From Anaerococcus lactolyticus ATCC 51172 (lineage in GTDB: Bacteria > Bacillota > Clostridia > Tissierellales > Peptoniphilaceae), in contig NZ_GG666046.1 in the NCBI RefSeq assembly GCF_000156575.1, positions 166,135-230,134 on the forward strand: DNA of 64,000 nucleotides. Direction: 5' to 3'. The notes beneath the pieces were generated by a model, which worked only from the letters and a program-made list of their open reading frames with translations, was not told the origin of the DNA and did not search any database. The translations under genes and the position numbers were made by a program. Position 1 is the stretch's first letter, and every line of letters starts with the position of its first letter. Of the stretch, positions 1-10,304 are shown in pieces.

Positions 1-606
1 GATATTTCAGAATACGACACACTTGATGAGCTTAAAAACTCTCTAAAAGAAAAATTAGCTGAAGATAAAAAAGCTTATGCTCAAAATGCAAGAGAAAACC
101 AAGCTGTAGCTGCCCTAGTAGAAAAATCTGAAGTGACAGCTCCTGCTAGCATGGTTAATAAAGAAATCGACTATGAAATGCAAAACCTTGATCAAAGACT
201 TCAAGGCATGGGACTAAGCCTAAGCCAATATATCGAGCTTACAAAGATGGATATGGCACAAATCCGTGGCCAATATAAAGAGCAAGCTAGTGCTAGGGTT
301 AAGGCCAACCTTGTAATTGATGAAGTAGTTTTAAAAGAAAACATCGAAGTTACTGATGAAGAAAAAGAAAAAGAACTACAAGAAACTGCTAAAAATTATG
401 GCGTAGAAGACCTTGAAAAATTCAAAGAAATCTTCGCTAAGAACGTATCAGATGATACCCTTGTAGAAAATATTAAGAGAAGAAAAGCTGTAGAACTTCT
501 TGCTTCAAAGGCAAAGGCTCTTCCTCACGAAGAATACCACAAGGGAGTTGAGAAAGAAGCTAAAAAAGAAACTAAGGCTAAAAAAGAAGAAAAGAAAGAA
601 GACTAA
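1..606 (+). CDS. tig: trigger factor, C-terminal part (5' end outside window)
   Basis: The reading frame is open from base 1, so the gene starts upstream of the window. About 201 residues are visible, matching the C-terminal substrate-cradle domain of trigger factor, the ribosome-bound chaperone that catches nascent chains. Recognisable features are the helical stretch with 'YEMQNLDQRLQGMG' and 'YIELTKMD', then a very Lys/Glu-rich tail (last 30 residues) common in low-GC Gram-positive copies. The ribosome-binding and PPIase domains are not in view. Position directly before clpP and clpX is the classic tig-clpP-clpX order, which supports the call. Stop is followed by 48 bases before the clpP start. 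Confidence 0.93.
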   Translation, partial: DISEYDTLDELKNSLKEKLAEDKKAYAQNARENQAVAALVEKSEVTAPASMVNKEIDYEMQNLDQRLQGMGLSLSQYIELTKMDMAQIRGQYKEQASARVKANLVIDEVVLKENIEVTDEEKEKELQETAKNYGVEDLEKFKEIFAKNVSDDTLVENIKRRKAVELLASKAKALPHEEYHKGVEKEAKKETKAKKEEKKED

Positions 607-654
607 TAGCTATTCTTAGCAGTTTCCAGGGGAATGCCCCAGAAAGGAGACACA

Positions 655-1251
655 GTGTTAGCTAAAAATTATTTAGTACCAACTGTCATTGAGCAAACAA
701 ATAGAGGCGAAAGAGCCTATGATATATATTCAAGACTTCTAAAGGATAGGATAATTTTCCTATCTGGAGAAGTGCGTGATGAAGTGAGCGATATAATAAT
801 CGCCCAACTTCTTTTCCTTGAAAGTGAAGACCCAAATAAGGATATACATTTTTATATCAATTCCCCAGGTGGAGTTGTGACAAGTGGTCTTGCCATATAT
901 GACACAATGAATTATATAAAACCAGATGTATCTACAATTTGTATTGGCCAAGCAGCATCAATGGGGGCTGTATTATTATCATCAGGAGCCAAAGGCAAGA
1001 GATTTTCCCTACCAAACTCCAATATAATGATCCACCAACCATCAGGTGGGGCCCAAGGTCAAGCATCAGACATAGTTATCCAAGCTGAGCAAATCCTAAA
1101 AATAAAGGCTAACCTTAATAGGATTTTGTCAGAAAATACTGGCAAAGACTTAGCGACTATTGAAAAAGATACAGACAGAGATTTCGCGATGACAGCAGAA
1201 GAGGCCCTAAAATACGGCCTAATTGATAAAGTAATAGAAAGTAATAAGTAA
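655..1251 (+). CDS. clpP: ATP-dependent Clp protease proteolytic subunit
   Basis: Serine peptidase forming the 14-subunit chamber that degrades proteins unfolded by ClpX. I start it at GTG 655 (198 aa) because AGGAG ends 5 bases upstream; an ATG at 634 in the same frame has no such site and lies inside a small GGGG/CCCC hairpin (629-640). The catalytic triad is visible: Ser102 in GQAASMGA, His127 in IMIHQPSGG, and Asp176 in DTDRDFAM. The N-terminus '[15 protein letters not shown]' is typical of the family. No CtsR heptads were seen upstream, so it is probably read from tig together with clpX, which begins one base after its stop. Confidence 0.97.
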   Translation: MLAKNYLVPTVIEQTNRGERAYDIYSRLLKDRIIFLSGEVRDEVSDIIIAQLLFLESEDPNKDIHFYINSPGGVVTSGLAIYDTMNYIKPDVSTICIGQAASMGAVLLSSGAKGKRFSLPNSNIMIHQPSGGAQGQASDIVIQAEQILKIKANLNRILSENTGKDLATIEKDTDRDFAMTAEEALKYGLIDKVIESNK

Positions 1252-1252
1252 A

Positions 1253-2467
1253 ATGGCTAATAAGGAAAAAAGTACGGTAAGATGTTCTTTTTGTGGTAAG
1301 GATGCCAGCCAGGTCAAGAGGATAATAGCAGGGGCAGATGGTTATATTTGCAATGAATGTGTTGAGCTTTGCTCTGATATTATCAAAGAAGAAAAGGGTG
1401 GCGATAATGGATTTGATTTTGATTTTAAATTATCAAAACCAAAAGATATTAAGGCCTACCTTGACTCTTATGTAATTGGTCAAGAAGATGCAAAGAAGAC
1501 CCTATCTGTGGCAGTCTATAACCACTACAAAAGAATTACTAGCAACGAAGACGATTCAGAAGTTGAATTACAAAAATCAAATATTTTAATGCTTGGACCA
1601 ACAGGATCAGGAAAGACTCTTCTTGCTCAAACCCTTGCCAGAAAGCTTAATGTTCCATTTGCCATTGCAGATGCTACAAGCCTTACCGAAGCAGGTTATG
1701 TGGGTGAGGATGTAGAAAATATTATCTTAAAATTAGTCCAAGCAGCTGACTATGACATTGAAGCAGCAGAACTTGGTATAATCTATGTTGATGAGATAGA
1801 TAAGATTACTAGAAAGAGTGAAAATCCATCTATAACCCGCGATGTAAGTGGGGAAGGCGTCCAACAAGCCCTTCTTAAATTAATAGAGGGAACTGAGGCT
1901 AATGTTCCACCTCAGGGTGGAAGAAAGCACCCATCTCAAGAATATATTAGGGTAGATACTACAAATATTTTATTTATTCTGGGTGGTGCCTTTGAAGGCA
2001 TCGGCAATATCATAAACCAAAGACAAATGGATAAGACCATTGGTTTTGGGGCAGATATTACAAAGAGAGAAAAAACTGACCTATCCATGGTAAATACAGA
2101 TGACTTATTAAAATTCGGTTTGATACCAGAATTTATAGGCAGGGTTCCGATTATAGTTAGTCTTGATGCTCTTGACGAAGAGGCTCTTGTAAGAATTTTG
2201 AAGGAGCCAAAAAACTCCCTAATCAAACAATATCAAAAGCTTTTTGACCTGGATGATGTAAAGCTAAGTTTTAATGACGATGCAATTTCAGAGATAGCAA
2301 AAAAAGCCTATGATCAAAAGACAGGTGCTAGGGGTCTAAGGACAATTATTGAAAATCTCCTTTTGGATGTGATGTATGAAATCCCATCAAGAGATGAAAT
2401 CAAAGAAGTAATTGTAACTAAAGAATCTATTGATGACCATAGTAAACTAGAATATAAAAAGAAATAA
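1253..2467 (+). CDS. clpX: ATP-dependent Clp protease ATP-binding subunit ClpX
   Basis: AAA+ unfoldase (404 aa) that recognises tagged substrates and feeds them to ClpP. In order: an N-terminal C4 zinc-binding domain (CSFCGKD near residue 12, then CNECVELC), Walker A GPTGSGKT, the GYVG pore loop, Walker [11 protein letters not shown], and the sensor-2 'GARGLR' near the C-terminus. Length is normal. It starts one base after the clpP stop with only a weak ribosome binding site, so translation is probably coupled. A hairpin plus T-run just after the stop suggests the tig-clpP-clpX unit ends here, at least in part. Confidence 0.97.
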   Translation: MANKEKSTVRCSFCGKDASQVKRIIAGADGYICNECVELCSDIIKEEKGGDNGFDFDFKLSKPKDIKAYLDSYVIGQEDAKKTLSVAVYNHYKRITSNEDDSEVELQKSNILMLGPTGSGKTLLAQTLARKLNVPFAIADATSLTEAGYVGEDVENIILKLVQAADYDIEAAELGIIYVDEIDKITRKSENPSITRDVSGEGVQQALLKLIEGTEANVPPQGGRKHPSQEYIRVDTTNILFILGGAFEGIGNIINQRQMDKTIGFGADITKREKTDLSMVNTDDLLKFGLIPEFIGRVPIIVSLDALDEEALVRILKEPKNSLIKQYQKLFDLDDVKLSFNDDAISEIAKKAYDQKTGARGLRTIIENLLLDVMYEIPSRDEIKEVIVTKESIDDHSKLEYKKK

Positions 2468-2473
2468 AGATAC

Positions 2474-2503
2474 AAAGGGGGAATGCTAGTCATTTCCCTT
2501 TTT
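2474..2503 (+). terminator. Rho-independent terminator after clpX
   Basis: Stem of about 11-12 pairs with G-T wobbles: AAAGGGGGAATG, loop CTAGT, CATTTCCCTTTT, followed by a short T-run. The T-run is only five long and lon starts 20 bases further on, so read-through into lon is plausible. Confidence 0.6.
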
Positions 2504-2522
2504 ATAACTAAGAGAGGCAAAC

Positions 2523-4853
2523 ATGAAAGAAGTTTATAAAATAAGTGAAGTAAATCTCCCCCTAATACCCCTTAGAGGGTATTGGGTCATGCCTACTACT
2601 ATGCTCAACTTTGACTCATCAAGATCTATATCAAAAAACGCTGTAGAAAACGCAAAACTTAACAATGAAGAGTTGTTTTTGGTAAACCAGCTTGATATTT
2701 TTGATGACAATCCAAAAATGGATGGTCTTCATGAGATAGGCATAGTTGCAGAAATCAAGGAAACTTTTCCTTTGCCAAATGGAGATGTGAGAGTTTTTGT
2801 TCAGGCAACAGGCCTTGGGAAAATTAAAAATCTCCATGTTGCAGAAGGTTTCTTGAGAGCTGAGGTTGAAAAATACGAATATATAGAAGAAAATGAAGAA
2901 AAAACAGATATCCTAGAAGCACTTCGCAAGCTTTTAGTAAGTGAATTTAGGGATTTTGCCATGATTAATGATGATATCCCTGACGAAATCGCTTATGGCA
3001 TGACTGAAATAGAAAACTATCACAGGCTAGTGGACTTAATTACTTACCATCTTGATCTTGCACCAAAGGAATATTATCAAATACTTTCAACCTTTAACGC
3101 TAAGGAGAGGATGGAGCTTGCCCATAGGATTATAAATAAGGAAATAGAACTTAAAAACTTAGGAACAGAAATAGAGCTTGCTGTTACGGAAAATATCAAC
3201 CAGTCCCAGAAGGAATACTACCTAAGGGAAAAGATGGATGTTCTGAAGAAGGAACTTGCATCTACTACTGGCCAAGCAGAAAACGAAGTTGATGAGCTTA
3301 GGGCAAAGATAAAGAAGATTAAGTTTGACAAACAAGCGAGAAAATCGCTTGAAAAAGACCTTGATAGGCTAGATCTAATCCCAGAAATGAGTCCTGATTA
3401 TGGGGTTTTGTCATCATATCTAGACTTTGTAGTTGGCCTTCCTTGGAGCAAAAAATCTAAGGAAAGTCTTGATATCAAAAAGGCTTCTGAAATTCTTGAT
3501 GAGGACCATTACGGTCTTAAAGATGTCAAGGAAAGAATCCTTGAGTCAATAGCAGTTAAGATAAAAAATAAGTCTGTAAGAGGGTCTATAATTTGTTTAG
3601 TCGGTCCTCCAGGGGTGGGAAAGACCTCTATTGCTAAGTCTGTTGCTCGCGCCCTAAATCGTGAGTTTGTTTCAATGAGACTTGGTGGGGTGACTGATGA
3701 ATCTGAGATTCGTGGTCACAGGAGAACCTATGTTGGTGCCATGGCAGGTCGTGTCATTGCCAATATCAATAGAATTGGAGTTAAAAACCCAGTTTTTCTC
3801 TTAGATGAGATTGACAAACTAGGATCAGACTTTAGGGGAGATCCATCAAGTGCATTGCTTGAAGTCCTAGATCCAGAGCAAAATGATAAATTTATTGACC
3901 GTTATTTGGATATACCATTTGATTTGTCGGATGTATTTTTCCTAACTACAGCCAATGACATCAACGCCATTCCAGATGCGCTTTTTGATAGGCTAGAAGT
4001 GATTGAATTATCTGGCTATACCCTAAGTGAAAAGCTAAATATTGCCAAAAAATATTTGATTAAAAAGCAGATGGCAAATACAGGTTTGAAGGAAGATGAA
4101 TTTTCAATTTCAGATAAGGTTATAGAAAGAGTGATAAAGGCATACACTCGTGAAGCAGGTGTGAGGGAGCTTGAAAGGCTAATCGGCAAGATTTGCCGTC
4201 GCTCCGTCAAGGAAATCCTTGAGGGCAAGAAAACCATCAGGGTGACCATGCAAAACTACACCAAGTTTTTGGGTCGTGAGAGATTTATTGACGATCATAT
4301 CCTAAAAGAAGAGAAGGTGGGAGTTGTAAATGGTCTTGCTTGGACATCTGTTGGTGGAACTATGCTTACAGTTGAAGCTAACGTCATGGAAGGTAAGGGC
4401 AATGTAGAATTTACTGGTTCTCTTGGCGATGTCATGAAAGAATCTGGACAGGCAGCTCTTGTCTATATAAGGTCAAATGCAGGTAAACTTGGTATTAAGG
4501 GTAAGTTTTACGAAGATAAGGATATCCATGTCCATGTTCCAGAAGGGGCAACTCCTAAGGACGGCCCGTCTGCAGGTATAACTATGACCACAGCCATTGC
4601 TTCAGCCCTTACAGGCAGGAAGGTTAAAAATAATCTCGCCATGACAGGTGAAGTCACAATCACAGGTGATGTTTTAGCTATTGGTGGCCTAAAGGAAAAG
4701 GCCCTTGCAGCCTACGCTTATGGCATTAAAAACGTGATAATTCCAAAGGATAACGAGCGTGATACAGAAGACATTGACAAGGAAATCAGGGATAAGATTA
4801 ACTTTATTCCAGTATCAAATGTCTCAGAAGTTATAGAAAGAGCTCTCATATGA
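2523..4853 (+). CDS. lon: ATP-dependent endopeptidase Lon
   Basis: Full-length LonA protease (776 aa), a cytosolic homo-oligomer that unfolds and degrades damaged and regulatory proteins. It has the N-terminal substrate-binding domain ([16 protein letters not shown] from residue 13), a coiled-coil linker, the AAA+ module with Walker [14 protein letters not shown] and Walker [11 protein letters not shown], and the C-terminal peptidase with Ser683 in PKDGPSAG and the dyad Lys (about 726) in GGLKEK. The start ATG follows AGAGAGG. It overlaps engB by 4 bases (ATGA), so the two are translationally coupled, as in many Firmicutes. Confidence 0.97.
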   Translation: MKEVYKISEVNLPLIPLRGYWVMPTTMLNFDSSRSISKNAVENAKLNNEELFLVNQLDIFDDNPKMDGLHEIGIVAEIKETFPLPNGDVRVFVQATGLGKIKNLHVAEGFLRAEVEKYEYIEENEEKTDILEALRKLLVSEFRDFAMINDDIPDEIAYGMTEIENYHRLVDLITYHLDLAPKEYYQILSTFNAKERMELAHRIINKEIELKNLGTEIELAVTENINQSQKEYYLREKMDVLKKELASTTGQAENEVDELRAKIKKIKFDKQARKSLEKDLDRLDLIPEMSPDYGVLSSYLDFVVGLPWSKKSKESLDIKKASEILDEDHYGLKDVKERILESIAVKIKNKSVRGSIICLVGPPGVGKTSIAKSVARALNREFVSMRLGGVTDESEIRGHRRTYVGAMAGRVIANINRIGVKNPVFLLDEIDKLGSDFRGDPSSALLEVLDPEQNDKFIDRYLDIPFDLSDVFFLTTANDINAIPDALFDRLEVIELSGYTLSEKLNIAKKYLIKKQMANTGLKEDEFSISDKVIERVIKAYTREAGVRELERLIGKICRRSVKEILEGKKTIRVTMQNYTKFLGRERFIDDHILKEEKVGVVNGLAWTSVGGTMLTVEANVMEGKGNVEFTGSLGDVMKESGQAALVYIRSNAGKLGIKGKFYEDKDIHVHVPEGATPKDGPSAGITMTTAIASALTGRKVKNNLAMTGEVTITGDVLAIGGLKEKALAAYAYGIKNVIIPKDNERDTEDIDKEIRDKINFIPVSNVSEVIERALI

Positions 4854-5437
4854 AAATTAAAAATATAGAACTCGAACAGGTGGCAGGTTTTAAGGCCCAG
4901 TGGCCAAAAGATGCCTTGCCTGAGATTGCATTTGTAGGTAGGTCTAACGTCGGCAAGTCTTCCTTTATAAATTCATTTTCAAATAGGAAGGCCATTGCCA
5001 AGATTTCTTCCAAACCGGGTAAGACCAGGACTATAAATTTTTATAGGGCAAATGATACTTTTAGGCTAGTAGACCTACCTGGCTATGGTTTTGCCAAAGT
5101 ATCTAAGGCAGAAAAGGCCAAGTGGGATAAACTAATCAACGAATACCTCCACGACAGGGAAAACCTCAAGGAAGTATTTTTGATAGTAGATATCCGCCAC
5201 GAGCCAACAGCCCAAGATAAGCAAATGTATGAGTGGATTATTGATTCTGGCTATATGGGTTTTGTAATCGCAACCAAGTTTGACAAAATCTCTAAGGGTC
5301 AAATCCAAAAACACATTAATCAAATCAAAAAGAAACTAGAAATAGAAGACGAAGGCCTAATCTTCGCCTACTCCTCAGAGACCAAACACAACAAGGACGT
5401 CTTAGAAGAGCAGGTTGAAGTTATAATAAATGCTTAA
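4850..5437 (+). CDS. engB: ribosome biogenesis GTP-binding protein EngB/YsxC
   Basis: Small (195 aa) TRAFAC-class GTPase required for assembly of the large ribosomal subunit. The G motifs are clear: G1 GRSNVGKSSF near residue 30, G2 threonine region KPGKTRTINFY, G3 DLPGYGF, G4 TKFDK, G5 YSSET. It overlaps the end of lon (ATGA), the standard lon-engB arrangement, and ends the operon just before a strong bidirectional terminator. Confidence 0.96.
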   Translation: MKIKNIELEQVAGFKAQWPKDALPEIAFVGRSNVGKSSFINSFSNRKAIAKISSKPGKTRTINFYRANDTFRLVDLPGYGFAKVSKAEKAKWDKLINEYLHDRENLKEVFLIVDIRHEPTAQDKQMYEWIIDSGYMGFVIATKFDKISKGQIQKHINQIKKKLEIEDEGLIFAYSSETKHNKDVLEEQVEVIINA

Positions 5438-5448
5438 AAATTGCAAGC

Positions 5449-5477
5449 AAAAAGTAGGTGATTTCACCTACTTTTTT
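5449..5477. terminator. bidirectional terminator between engB and the anti-sigma gene
   Basis: Perfect 11-bp stem AAAGTAGGTGA / TCACCTACTTT with a 2-base loop, A-run on the left and T-run on the right. It serves engB on the plus strand and the convergent minus-strand gene ending at 5483. Confidence 0.88.
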
Positions 5478-5482
5478 GATGT

Positions 5483-6472
5483 TTATTTTGCAGATAGTGT
5501 AAAGACTGCGATTTTTTCGTAATTTCCGTCTGTTAGTCTGCCTGAGTTTTTATTTATTTTTGAAGCTGATAAGGTGAAGGTGATTTCTCTGCCGTCCTTG
5601 ATTTCATCTAGGCTTAGGTCTGAGAAGTCTTTGTTATAAATGAAGGTGGATACGCCATTATCAACTGTTCTTAAGTCAATTTCGATTTTCTTGCCGTCCT
5701 TATCTACACCATTAAGTTCATAAGTGTAGTCCTTATCTAAACCTTCGAGTACTGCTGTCATGGTGATTGGGTTTATTTTCATTAACTTAATTTTTGCCCC
5801 ATTTTCAAGTTTATAATTTTCTGCTAATACTTTATTGTCTTTATTTACTATATTTGAACTTGCTTTGATTGATACAACTTCATTTGAAGTGCCGCTTCCA
5901 ATGTAAAGGTCAATATCTGCTTGATTTAGTTCTGGGAAAGTCTTGTTGAATGTTGTCATAGATTCAGAAACAAAGGCCTTGCCGTCATCTGACATTCCTT
6001 TTGATCCACTTGAACCTAAAGCCTTGTAAGTTTCACCATTCATTACTATTTTGTAGATATTTGTGTTATTAGAAATATCTTCTTCAAGGCTTCTTCCCTT
6101 TGGGTCTTGTAGGATAGTTGAGTAGACCTTGTCATCTTCGATTACAAGATTTTCGAGCACAATTGATTCATCGCCTATTTGTATTGGTTTATGAAGTTCT
6201 GTTACGTACTTGTATGATTCAGGACTTGCTCCTATTGTTTCCATCATAGAGACTTTAAGGTCTGTAAAGGCCTTAGAAACTTCTGCTCTTACAGGAGGAA
6301 CAGTAAGTCCTAGCGCAAGCAAGAGGGCTGCTGCAACTGCCATATATTTTTTATTTGATTTTTTCTTATAAGTTTTTGCTGTCATATATAATTTCTCCCT
6401 TTCTATATCATTTAATTCAAATTCGTTAGTTTCAAAGTCTAGGTCGTTTATCTTATCATAAACATTTTTCAT
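5483..6472 (-). CDS. membrane-anchored anti-sigma factor-like protein (DUF4179 type)
   Basis: 329 aa. A cytoplasmic N-terminal stretch of about 40 residues (NDIEREKLYMTAKTYKKK) precedes one transmembrane segment (about residues 43-62, AVAAALLLALGLTVPPV) and a large extracytoplasmic domain containing the 'DGKEITF'-style beta-rich repeats seen in DUF4179/DUF5643 proteins. Proteins of this build are usually encoded with an ECF sigma factor and hold it at the membrane. Here the start overlaps the 3' end of the sigma gene by 17 bases, which fits co-translation of an antagonist pair. The signal sensed cannot be told from sequence. Confidence 0.75.
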   Translation of the reverse strand: MKNVYDKINDLDFETNEFELNDIEREKLYMTAKTYKKKSNKKYMAVAAALLLALGLTVPPVRAEVSKAFTDLKVSMMETIGASPESYKYVTELHKPIQIGDESIVLENLVIEDDKVYSTILQDPKGRSLEEDISNNTNIYKIVMNGETYKALGSSGSKGMSDDGKAFVSESMTTFNKTFPELNQADIDLYIGSGTSNEVVSIKASSNIVNKDNKVLAENYKLENGAKIKLMKINPITMTAVLEGLDKDYTYELNGVDKDGKKIEIDLRTVDNGVSTFIYNKDFSDLSLDEIKDGREITFTLSASKINKNSGRLTDGNYEKIAVFTLSAK

Positions 6473-6980
6473 TTTGGATTTCCTCCTTGATTTTTTTCTT
6501 ACCCCTGGCTACCCTGTTGTAAAGTCCTGCCTTTGATATGTCGTAGACCTTAGCCAAATCATCGTAGGAATAGCCTTCAATAAATAATTTCCTAAAAATT
6601 TCTCGGTCTTTTTCGTCAAGGACCTTCAAAATTTCTTCTGTTTCGTCAATACTTATGTCATCATCAGTTGATAAGTAAGGAGAAACTTCGTCCAAATCTA
6701 CACTCTTGTGCCTGATTTCCTTTCTTAGGGCATCTATAGCTTTATACCTTGCCACACCAGCGCACCAGTTTTTAAAAGAAGACCTTGCAGGATCAAAGGA
6801 GTCTATATTATCCCAAACTGCGAGCACGCTATCGTTTAGGACCTCCATCCTGACATTTTCATTAAAGGTAAGAACCTTATAGATAGATGCCTTCATAACC
6901 GGGCCATAGGAGTCGATAAAGGCTCTAAGGGATTTTTCATCTCTATTTTTTATGCCTTGTATTATTTTTTCTTCATTCAT
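6456..6980 (-). CDS. ECF-type RNA polymerase sigma factor
   Basis: 174 aa. Sigma region 2 is at about residues 15-85 (VRMEVLNDSVLAVWDNIDSF, then FKNWCAGVARYKAIDALRK) and region 4 at about 115-165 (DREIFRKLFIEGYSYDDLA, a helix-turn-helix ending VARGKKKIKEEI). It has no region 3, as in group 4 sigma factors. It is the first gene of a two-gene operon with its probable anti-sigma factor. The target promoters are unknown; the nearest divergent gene is the flavoprotein at 7.2 kb, but no shared motif could be established. Confidence 0.88.
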   Translation of the reverse strand: MNEEKIIQGIKNRDEKSLRAFIDSYGPVMKASIYKVLTFNENVRMEVLNDSVLAVWDNIDSFDPARSSFKNWCAGVARYKAIDALRKEIRHKSVDLDEVSPYLSTDDDISIDETEEILKVLDEKDREIFRKLFIEGYSYDDLAKVYDISKAGLYNRVARGKKKIKEEIQNEKCL

Positions 6981-7152
6981 ATGCCCTCCTTCACCTATGT
7001 ATTCGTAGAGAGTCCTAACTTTCTATCAAATAAAAAAAATAATTATAAATATGCGTTATTACGACCCAAGACCTAACCTGTGTGCATAAATAATTTATTA
7101 GATAATTATTTATAAATATTGCTTCAATTGGCTAGCTTAGGTGCTCGCAAAG

Positions 7153-7184
7153 GTTTCATATCTTTGATATCATACTGGTGAAAC
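7153..7184 (+). promoter_or_regulatory. nested inverted repeat in the flavoprotein leader
   Basis: GTTTCA (7153) pairs with TGAAAC (7179-7184), and inside it ATATC-TTT-GATAT forms a second hairpin. It sits 10-20 bases before the AAAGGAG ribosome binding site, so it could be an operator or an RNA structure controlling translation. Function is not known. Confidence 0.35.
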
Positions 7185-7205
7185 AGAATACATAAAGGAG
7201 AGTGT

Positions 7206-8979
7206 ATGAAAAAAATAAAACATTAGCATTATTACTTTCAATATCTATGCTTTCATCAGCTTGTGGTGGAACAAAAACTGATAATAAGGCAGGAGATGGC
7301 AAAGATTCTACAGTCGGTGAAACTACAGGTGAGGGTACAGCAAAGGGTCACAATGGTGATCTTAAGGCAGTTGTAACTTTTGATGGAGATAAGATTGCTA
7401 AAATCGATCTTACTCATGAAGAAACAAAAGGTCTAGGCGATGAGGCAGCTGATAAGCTTGTTGACGAAATTATTGCAAATAATTCTGTAAATGTTGAGAC
7501 AGTTTCAGGTGCAACAGTTACATCTACCGCTGTTATAGAAGCAGTTAAGGCTGCCATCCAAGCTAGTGGTAGGGATGTAAAGAATTTTGAAGCTAAAAGC
7601 GAAGCTAAAAAAGGTGAGACAGTTGAAAAAGAAACTGATGTAGTTGTAATTGGTGGTGGTGCAGGTTTTGCTGCAGCAGTTAGTGCCAAGGAAGTAGGAG
7701 CAAATGTAATCCTAGTTGAAAAACTTGCAACAGTTGGTGGTAATACTCTAATTTCTGGTGGAGAATATGCTGCTCCAGATAATGACCTTCAAAAAGAAGA
7801 AGGCACCAAGGATAGCAAGGAACTTTTTGCTATAGACGTAGAAGAAGCAGGTGAAAATCCAGAACTTATCAAGGTGCTTGCTGATAAGGCTACAGAAGAT
7901 GCTTATTGGCTAAGAGATGACATCGGAGTTAAGTGGTTAGATTCACTAATGTTCTTTGGTGGTCACTCTGTAAAAGATCTCTAATTCCTGCGGATCACAC
8001 AGGTAATGAACTAATCAAAAACTACCTAAAGAAAGCAGAAGAATTAGGAATAGAAGTAATCAAAGAAGCAGATGTAAAAGAAATCTTATCAAAAGATGGA
8101 AAAGTTTGTGGTATCAAGGCAGAAACCAAAGAAGGAGACCTAGTTGTAAACGCTAAGTCAGTTGTAGTTGCATCAGGTGGTTTTGGTGCCAATGCTAAAA
8201 TGTGCTATGAATATGATAAGGAAATCGACGAACACGTCAAATCAACAAACTCACCAGGAGCTACAGGAGATGGTATCCTAATGGCAGAAAAACTTGGTGC
8301 TGATACTGTTGACATGGATAAAATCCAACTTTACCCAGTATGTGACGTTGAAACAGGCAAACTTCTTTACTGTGGAGACACTAGACTTGTTGGTGGCGCC
8401 CTTCTTGTAAACAAAGAGGGTAAGAGATTTGTAGAAGAATTGGGCACAAGAAGAGAAATCTCAATGGCAATCAAAAAGCAGATAGACTATGTTGGCTACC
8501 TACTTTGGGATGAAACATCAAACGAAAAAACAGGCACTATGAAATCAAATCCAGAAGAAGCAGAATCTTTAGTTGATAGGGGCCTAATGGTTAAGGCTAA
8601 CACTCTTGAAGAATTAGCTGACCACTTTGGAATCGACAAGGATGCCCTTCTTGAAACAGTTAAGACTTTCAATGAAAACTCTGCAAAGAAAGAAGACCCA
8701 GAATTTAACCTAAGAATGTTAGGCTGGCAAGTAAAAGATGCTCCATTCTACATGATGAAGGCAGCCCCAGCAGTTCACCACACCATGGGTGGTCTAAAAA
8801 TTAATACAGACGCTCAGGTATTAAACAAAGACGGCAAGTGGATTGAGGGACTTTATGCAGCAGGCGAAGTTACAGGTGGCATCCATGGTTCAAACAGACT
8901 TGGATCAGTAGCTATGGCTGACATCACTGTATTCGGAAAAATAGCTGGTGAAAATGCAGCAGCAAACGCAAAAAAATAA
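7206..8979 (+). pseudogene. FMN/FAD fumarate reductase-type flavoprotein, interrupted by apparent one-base deletions
   Basis: Conceptually about 590 aa: lipoprotein-like signal (LLSISMLSSACGG), an FMN-binding domain with the flavinylation motif SGATVTS, then an FAD_binding_2 domain (VVVIGGGAGFAAAVSA; C-terminal HHTMGGLKINT and GSNRLGS). Such secreted flavoproteins reduce fumarate, urocanate or related enoates. Two frame breaks are visible. At 7973-7976, restoring one A to the run gives HSVKRSLIPADH across the join; as given, the frame stops at 7982-7984. At the start, ATG 7206 has AAAGGAG at 5-base spacing but meets a stop after six codons; adding one A to the 7-A run at 7209-7215 restores MKKNKTLALLL. 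Without that, only GTG 7202, one base from the ribosome binding site, opens the frame. Either a decaying gene or homopolymer sequence errors. Confidence 0.8.
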
Positions 8980-8991
8980 TATATAATATTT

Positions 8992-9017
8992 AAAATAGCT
9001 CTTCGGAGCTATTTTTT
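8992..9017 (+). terminator. terminator after the flavoprotein gene
   Basis: AAAATAGCTC / GAGCTATTTT stem closed by a stable TTCG tetraloop, followed by T-residues. Confidence 0.9.
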
Positions 9018-9122
9018 ATTTAATTAATAAGATTGCTAATAATTGTTTAACTTTAGTTGCTTTACGGTATATATAAGATAGCGAAAAAATATAAAAGCTT
9101 TAATCAAAAGCTAGGAGAATTT

Positions 9123-10154
9123 ATGATACAAACTGAAATAAAAAACAAGATAGGAATAATTTATTTAGATAGGCCTCAGGCCCTAAATGCCCTAAACCGA
9201 CAAATGATAGGAAAAATCGAAGAAACTTTGAAATCTTGGGAAAAGGACTCGGAAATCAAGGCTATTTTATTTGACTCAAAATCAGAACGAGGATTTTGTG
9301 CAGGGGGAGACCTTAAGGAAATATATGTAGATTATCTTAAAAATGATGAGGCTAAGGATAAGGACATATTTTTCAAAGAGGAGTTTGCCCTTGATAAATA
9401 TATAATGACCTACCCAAAACCAATCATTAGCCATTGGTTTGAGGTTACCATGGGTGGGGGAATAGGTCTTAGCATCCATTCTGACCTAATAATAGCAGAT
9501 GAAACTGTGAATTGGGCCATGCCAGAAACAAGTCTTGGCTTTGTTCCAGACGTGGGAGTAGGATATTTCATATCAAAATTACCACAAGCCATGGGTCAAT
9601 ATGTGGGCTTACTTGGGGCAAGGCTTTATCCAGATGACCTTCTAAGCTATGGATTTTGTCATATGCTGATTGATTCAAAAGACTATGGCGAACTTGTTAA
9701 TAGGCTTATGGATATGGACGCAGATTCAGAAAATTTGATAGAAGATTTTAAGGAAAAAGTCCTAGATTTGAACCAGCTTCCAAAAGAAACAAAGAATACC
9801 AAAAATTTAGAAGAAATAGAAAAGCACTTCTCAAAAGATGGGGTAGAAGAAATCAAAAATAGTCTAGAAGCAAGTGATTCTGATTTTGCAAAAGAAAGTC
9901 TGGCTATATTAAATAATAGAGATCCTTTTATGTTAGAAGTCCAATTCAAAAAATATTTCCTAGGCAAAAAGCTGACAAAGCAAGAAACTATTGACTTAGA
10001 TTTAGAAATTATTAAATACGGTCGAAAAACAGGTGCTCTTGAAGAAGGCATTAGGTCAGTTCTGATAGATAAGGACAAAAATCCAACCTGGCCAACAAAA
10101 AGTCTCGAAGATGTGGACCACGAAGAGGTTGATAGGCTTTTAGGGATCAAATAG
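9123..10154 (+). CDS. enoyl-CoA hydratase/isomerase family, 3-hydroxyisobutyryl-CoA hydrolase-like
   Basis: 343 aa from ATG 9123, chosen because AGGAGA lies 4 bases upstream; a longer frame to 9057 lacks a site. The crotonase fold is clear: YLDRPQALNALN at the N-terminus, oxyanion-hole segments FCAGGDLKE and VTMGGGIGLS, and the HIBCH-type signature MPETSLGFVPDVGVGYF, where the Glu and Asp match the hydrolase subgroup rather than plain hydratases. It lacks the long 3-hydroxyacyl-CoA dehydrogenase domain. Family members hydrolyse 3-hydroxyisobutyryl-CoA in valine breakdown. No other valine-degradation gene is nearby, so the physiological substrate is uncertain. Confidence 0.82.
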   Translation: MIQTEIKNKIGIIYLDRPQALNALNRQMIGKIEETLKSWEKDSEIKAILFDSKSERGFCAGGDLKEIYVDYLKNDEAKDKDIFFKEEFALDKYIMTYPKPIISHWFEVTMGGGIGLSIHSDLIIADETVNWAMPETSLGFVPDVGVGYFISKLPQAMGQYVGLLGARLYPDDLLSYGFCHMLIDSKDYGELVNRLMDMDADSENLIEDFKEKVLDLNQLPKETKNTKNLEEIEKHFSKDGVEEIKNSLEASDSDFAKESLAILNNRDPFMLEVQFKKYFLGKKLTKQETIDLDLEIIKYGRKTGALEEGIRSVLIDKDKNPTWPTKSLEDVDHEEVDRLLGIK

Positions 10155-10304
10155 GAGAGAAATCCTACTTGGAATAAATAAGGATTAAAAATTATAAGCC
10201 ATATATTTAAGGGCCAAAGCTAGCTTGTTTATGGGCTCACAGGCCCTAGTGTAAGCTAATGGAAATTTGGTCAATAAATTATATAATATTTCTGAGGTGA
10301 TTAG

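Noticed and set aside
601-654. CtsR operator upstream of clpP
   Set aside because: No tandem GGTCAAA-type heptads; only a short GGGG/CCCC hairpin.
7960-7990. Programmed -1 frameshifting in the flavoprotein gene
   Set aside because: The site GTAAAAGATC lacks a proper slippery heptamer and the gene has a second, unrelated break at its start; deletion or sequence error explains both more simply.
10155-10304. SAM- or SAH-type riboswitch ahead of the nucleosidase gene
   Set aside because: There is an AGGGCC/GGCCCT hairpin, but none of the conserved core motifs of those riboswitches could be matched.
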